From assembly GCA_049840595.1 (NCBI GenBank), contig JASGKO010000020.1, forward strand, positions 1 to 60,888: a stretch of DNA of 60,888 nucleotides. Reading direction: 5' to 3'. The notes beneath the pieces are model-generated. The model worked only from the letters and a program-made list of their open reading frames with translations, was not told where the DNA came from and ran no database searches. This DNA comes from JASGKO01 sp049840595 (GTDB taxonomy: Bacteria; Verrucomicrobiota; Verrucomicrobiia; Chthoniobacterales; Chthoniobacteraceae). This document shows, one piece after another, positions 57,182 to 60,888 of the stretch (within the stretch, counting starts at the first letter, position 1; every line of letters starts with the position of its first letter). A program made the position numbers and the translations under genes.

Positions 57182-58447
57182 TCATTCCGGCAGGGTGAAA
57201 TAGAAGGTTGCCCCCTCGTTCAGCGTGGCCTCGGCCCAAATACGACCGCCGTGACGGAGGATGATGCGTTGGACGATGGAAAGGCCCACGCCGGTGCCTT
57301 CAAATTCCAATGGCCCGTGCAGGCGCTGGAAGACGCCGAAAAGTTTCCCGGCGTATTCCATGTCGAAGCCCGCCCCATTGTCGCGGACGTAGTAAACCGT
57401 TTCCCCGGTCTGCCGGAAGGAGCCGATTTCCACCAGGGTTTCGTCCTTTTTTCGCGTGTATTTCAAGGCGTTGGAAAGCAGGTTGGTAAACACCTGCCGC
57501 ATCAGCGTGGGATCGCCGTTGCAATCGGGCAGCGCGCCGATTTTCAGCTCCAGCTTTCGCCCCATGCAGTCGGCGCTCAAATCGTCCAGCACTTGTTTGA
57601 CCATGGATTCCACACTCATCCGGCGCTTGGAGAGCGGCGAGCGGCTGGTGCGCGAGAGGTTGAGCAGGCCGTCGATCAGCTTGCCCATGTCCTGCGCGCC
57701 CTTGACGACGTTGCCCAGCAAATGCCGGTCGCGCTCCGAGAGATGCTCGCTATCTTCCAGCAGGATTTCCGAATAGCCCCCGATCGCCCGAAGCGGAGCG
57801 CGCAGATCGTGCGAAACCGAGTGGGCAAAGGCGTCCAGCTCCTTGTTCACCGATTCCAGGCTCACGTTGAGCTGGTATAGATCGTCCTGCGCCATTTTCA
57901 GCTCCTTGTTGCGCTGGATGGCGGCCTCGTAGGTGGAGAGGAGCAGATTCAGAATCTGCAATCGATCGGCGGTGATGAAATGCCGCTGGCCGTTGAAGAA
58001 AATCTCGACCCCCATCCCGCTGGCATGCTCAGCGCGGCGCATCTCCCGGTTGAGCAGCACGAATTGAATCCGGTTGAGCAAATAATGCTCGTCGTAGGGC
58101 TTCAGGATGAAGTTGTCGGCGCGGCACTCCAGTCCACGAATGACATCCTGCGGTTCGGAAAGCGTGGTCACCAAAATGAGCGGAACGTCGCACAAGTCTA
58201 GGGAGCTTTTCACCCGGCGGCACAGCTCGTAGCCGTCCATCTCGGGCATCACGACATCGCTGATGATCAGCGTCGGTTTGTCCAGACCCGCGAGTTCGAG
58301 CGCTTTGCGTCCGTTCGTCGCCAGAGTCACCTCGTAGCCCTGACGCTCCAGAATATAGCGTAGTTGTTGGGCCTGGGTCGGGCTGTCCTCCGCGATCAAC
58401 ACTTTCAATGGCTCTGCCGTTTGGGTCTCGGTCGGTTTCATAGTCAA
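57182..58447 (-). CDS. Receiver-histidine kinase hybrid
   Basis: A 421-residue soluble protein with a receiver first and a kinase after. The receiver phosphoacceptor is Asp64 in LIISDVVMPEMDG. The middle (about 140-205) is a helical linker. The kinase phosphoacceptor is His213 in FAHSVSHDLRAPLRAIGG, and the ATPase site has NLLSNALKYTRKKDE, DNGAGFDMEYAGKLFG and GTGVGLSIVQRII. Without a membrane part or PAS domain its input is probably phosphate from another kinase. It overlaps cheB by 4 bp, so CheA may phosphorylate it. Confidence 0.9.
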   Translation of the reverse strand: MTMKPTETQTAEPLKVLIAEDSPTQAQQLRYILERQGYEVTLATNGRKALELAGLDKPTLIISDVVMPEMDGYELCRRVKSSLDLCDVPLILVTTLSEPQDVIRGLECRADNFILKPYDEHYLLNRIQFVLLNREMRRAEHASGMGVEIFFNGQRHFITADRLQILNLLLSTYEAAIQRNKELKMAQDDLYQLNVSLESVNKELDAFAHSVSHDLRAPLRAIGGYSEILLEDSEHLSERDRHLLGNVVKGAQDMGKLIDGLLNLSRTSRSPLSKRRMSVESMVKQVLDDLSADCMGRKLELKIGALPDCNGDPTLMRQVFTNLLSNALKYTRKKDETLVEIGSFRQTGETVYYVRDNGAGFDMEYAGKLFGVFQRLHGPLEFEGTGVGLSIVQRIILRHGGRIWAEATLNEGATFYFTLPE

Positions 58448-59523
58448 TATTCGTTCGTATAGGGTTTCCGAGCAGCCAGCGCGCCCAGCATGGTCGCAAT
58501 TTTGTCCGCCCCGAGGACGTGGGTGGCTCCACCGATCTGGATGGCCTCGCCCGGCATTCCATGGACGACCGAGCTCTCCCGATCCTGGGCAATCGTGATC
58601 GCGCCGGCATCCTTCATTTGCTTCAGTTCATCGGCCCCATCCCGCCCCATGCCAGTCAACAGCACGCCCATGGCATGAGACCCGCACACCTCGGCCAGGG
58701 AACGAAAAAGATAGGACACCGCCGGGCGCAATCCGTTTTCCGGCTCCTGGCGCACCAACATAATCCGCCCGCTACGTCCCACGCCCAGATGCAGATCGTC
58801 AGGAGCGAAATAAACGTGGCCCGCCAGCGGCTCCATGCCATGCCCGGCGATGTGAACCTGCATGCCGGTCGTCTGGTTCAGCCATTCCACCAATCCCGGG
58901 AGAAAGCCATGGGCAATGTGCTGCACCACCAGGATGGGGAGCGGAAAATTCTTGGTCAATCCGCCCAGAATGGTCTGCAACACCGGCGGGCCGCCCGTGG
59001 AAGCGCCGATCCCCACCAACCGGGGTGCTTCGTCGAAGGGCTTTCGCCCTTCCTCGAAGAGCGGCGTTTTCTTCACCCGCTTCCAGCGCCGGACTACCTT
59101 GACCTCGGACATCAGCTTCACCGTCTGCACCAGTTCCGTCGCCAGAGCGTCAAACTGGGGATGCGCCCGCGACACCGGCTTCTCCACGCAAGCCACGGCC
59201 CCGGCCTCCATGACACGAAAGGTAGTGACCATTTCCTTCATCTCGGTCGCGGCGGAGCAGATGATGATGGGCAACGGCTCCGTCTCCATGATTTGCCGCG
59301 TCGTTTCAAAGCCGTCCAACCCGGGCATCTGGATGTCCATGAGCACCACATCGGGCTTGTTTTGCTGCACGAAATCCAGGGCTTCGCGGCCATCGCCCAC
59401 GGCTCCAGCGACGGCAATTTTCGGATCCGCTTCCAGCAAATGAGCGAGCAACTGTCTCGCCACCCGGGAATCGTCCACCACCAGCACCTTGATTTTTTTC
59501 CCGGCCGGCGATGTCCCGCTCAT
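58444..59523 (-). CDS. cheB: Chemotaxis-type methylesterase CheB
   Basis: CheB removes methyl groups from glutamate residues on chemoreceptors. The receiver has phosphoacceptor Asp63 in VLMDIQMPGLDG. The esterase triad is Ser175 in GIGASTGG, His202 in LVVQHIAHGF and Asp295 in GMGRDGADEL, spaced as in E. coli CheB. It overlaps cheA (upstream) and the receiver-kinase gene (downstream) by 4 bp each. No receptor, cheR or flagellar gene is in view, so this may be a non-motility chemosensory system. Confidence 0.93.
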   Translation of the reverse strand: MSGTSPAGKKIKVLVVDDSRVARQLLAHLLEADPKIAVAGAVGDGREALDFVQQNKPDVVLMDIQMPGLDGFETTRQIMETEPLPIIICSAATEMKEMVTTFRVMEAGAVACVEKPVSRAHPQFDALATELVQTVKLMSEVKVVRRWKRVKKTPLFEEGRKPFDEAPRLVGIGASTGGPPVLQTILGGLTKNFPLPILVVQHIAHGFLPGLVEWLNQTTGMQVHIAGHGMEPLAGHVYFAPDDLHLGVGRSGRIMLVRQEPENGLRPAVSYLFRSLAEVCGSHAMGVLLTGMGRDGADELKQMKDAGAITIAQDRESSVVHGMPGEAIQIGGATHVLGADKIATMLGALAARKPYTNEY

Positions 59524-60804
59524 ACCAGCCTCCGGATGATTTCGAGCAGATTGCTCTGGTCGAAATTGCTTTTCACCACATAGGCATTGGCGCCCGCATC
59601 GATACCCCGCTCGCGATCCTCCCGCGTTTCCAGCGCGGTCACCAGAATGACCGGCAGCTTTTCCAGCTTCCGGTCCGCACGGATTCGAGCGGTGAGATCA
59701 AACCCGTTCAGCCGGGGCATTTCCACATCCGAAATCACGAGATCGTAAGTTCCTTCCCGCAAGGCGGAGTAAGCTTCCATTCCGTCCACCGTCGTTTGCA
59801 CGGCGTAACCGGCGGCTTCGAGGATGCCTTTGAGCAGCATCCGCGAGGTGATTGAATCTTCCGCGACCAGGATCGAGACTTTGGGGGGGGAACTCGGCGC
59901 GGCAACTGCAGACTTTTTTCCGGCATCGCTCTGCACGGGGCGGGCGATGCCAGCGCGCTTCGCGGATTTCAGCAGATCCGCAACGTTCAAGATCGGCGCG
60001 ATCTGGCCGTTGCCCAACACGGTCACCCCGGCAATGTTTCGAACCCGGGCCAGGGGACGTGCCAGCCGCTTGACCAGCACTTCCTGCTCATCCAGCACCG
60101 CATCCACGGCAAAGGCCACCCGCTGCTCTCCGCTCCCCAGGACCATCGCAGTCGCCCGCTCCGCTGCCTTCACCGGTTCCATATGCATAATCTCCAATAC
60201 ATCATCCATACGCACCAGCGCCAGCGTTCGACCACCCAAGGAGAGAGTTTCTCGATTTTCGACCGTCTGCACCTCCGAGGCCTGGTAGCGAATCACCCGT
60301 TCGACCTGCATCGTCGGGACCACGAACTGCCGCCCGCCGGATTCAATCAAAATGCCGCGAAAAGTGGCCAGCGCGATGGGAATGGTAATGCGGATCGAGG
60401 TTCCCTGCCCCGGTCGATTTTCCAACGACACGCGACCGCCTAACTTCTCCGCGTGCTCACGAACGATCGCCAGCCCCAGGCCCCGGCCCGAGACCCGGGT
60501 AATCATCGGGCTGGTGGAAACCTCGGAGCGAAAGATCAGTTCCAACGCGGTCGCATCATCCAGCGCGGCGGCTTCCTTCCGCCATGATCGTTACGCCTTT
60601 TTGCACCGCCGCCCTCCGCACGGCCTCCACCTCTATACCGTTGCCATCATCCGAAACGACCAGCTCCACCTTGTTTCCATTGACCGGGACTACCTTGATC
60701 GTAATTTTCGCCCGCTCCGGTTTACCAGCGCGTTTTCGCGCCTCCGGCTTTTCCACGCCATGATCCACGCTGTTCCGCAGCAAATGGATAATCGGATCTT
60801 TCAT
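59520..60804 (-). CDS. cheA: Hybrid CheA kinase, 3' part only (frameshifted and truncated)
   Basis: The chain starts at MKDPIIHLLRNSVDHGVE, the N-box of the CheA ATPase. It continues through DDGNGIEVEAVRRAAV and GRGLGLAIVREHAEKLGG, a CheW-like domain (about 160-290) and a receiver with LVISDVEMPRLNG. The frame shifts near 60575; removing one G of GG reads AEEAAALDDATALELIFRSE, giving 427 residues. The HPt and dimerisation domains that should precede position 60804 are missing. The last 84 bases are AT-rich with an in-frame stop and look unrelated to CheA. A contig-end artefact or a rearrangement are both possible. Confidence 0.82.
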
Positions 60805-60888
60805 AGGTGCTGTTCGGATTCTATCGTGTTTCCCTATTAACCTTAGCAATACCTAACAACTGAACCAAGTAGAGGAGCAGACAGAAGA

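Noticed and set aside
1..60888. Programmed +1 frameshifting as an explanation for the many broken genes
   Set aside because: The sites share no slip sequence or stop-codon context, and occur at different points in unrelated genes. Homopolymer overcalling explains them more simply.

Overview
The window is GC-rich, gene-dense bacterial chromosome. It starts inside a GldG-like gene and stops at a broken cheA, so it is probably a whole contig or a contig edge. The gene mix suggests Verrucomicrobiota, perhaps near the Chthoniobacter/Spartobacteria group. This mix includes a GldA-GldF-GldG transporter, a K+-independent proton pyrophosphatase, a huge beta-solenoid exported protein, a Gfo/Idh/MocA protein and an LPICxxCKKIR cysteine module. 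That placement is an inference from gene content only. I see no rRNA, tRNA, CRISPR array, prophage or insertion sequence.

Layout. 1-5.1 kb (minus strand): gldA-gldF-gldG transporter, then a coupled group of bcp, a DUF697 protein with a degenerate P-loop, and an RsmA fused to a NUDIX domain. 5.2-11.4 kb: a zinc-ribbon coiled-coil protein, a CHASE2 cyclase divergent from a FecR protein and a beta-barrel, and a DUF1348 protein. 11.4-16.5 kb: hppA, argF, a small exported protein and a TIGR03118 protein. 16.6-22 kb (minus strand): a coupled cupredoxin, hybrid histidine kinase and porin trio, then an exported beta-helix protein. 22-29.8 kb: an MFS carrier, mutS, an ABC exporter pair and a glucose dehydrogenase-like enzyme. 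30-35 kb: a 1624-residue exported multidomain protein followed by a REPIN-like inverted repeat. 35-41.3 kb: LysR, methyltransferase, an MGH1/GH63-like glycosidase and recJ. 41.4-49.8 kb: dienelactone hydrolase, two GT4 glycosyltransferases, a membrane protein with the cysteine module, a GH13_18 phosphorylase, a HAD hydrolase and a glucosyl-3-phosphoglycerate synthase. 49.8-57.1 kb: recG, a DegP-like protease, an MFS carrier, rsmB and a Gfo/Idh/MocA protein. 57.2-60.8 kb (minus strand): cheA (3' part), cheB and a response regulator-histidine kinase, all coupled by 4-bp overlaps.

How genes may work together. The GT81-type synthase, HAD hydrolase, GH13_18 phosphorylase and MGH1-like hydrolase together look like a glucosylglycerate (compatible solute) make-and-recycle set. 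Two signalling units stand out: the cupredoxin/kinase/porin operon and the CheA/CheB/kinase operon.

Sequence quality. At least 14 genes are broken by single-base frameshifts. Nearly every one can be undone by removing one base from a short homopolymer, and each repaired gene then has its family's normal length. This looks like insertion-biased sequencing error rather than gene decay. Where that applies I report one merged CDS and give the frameshift position.
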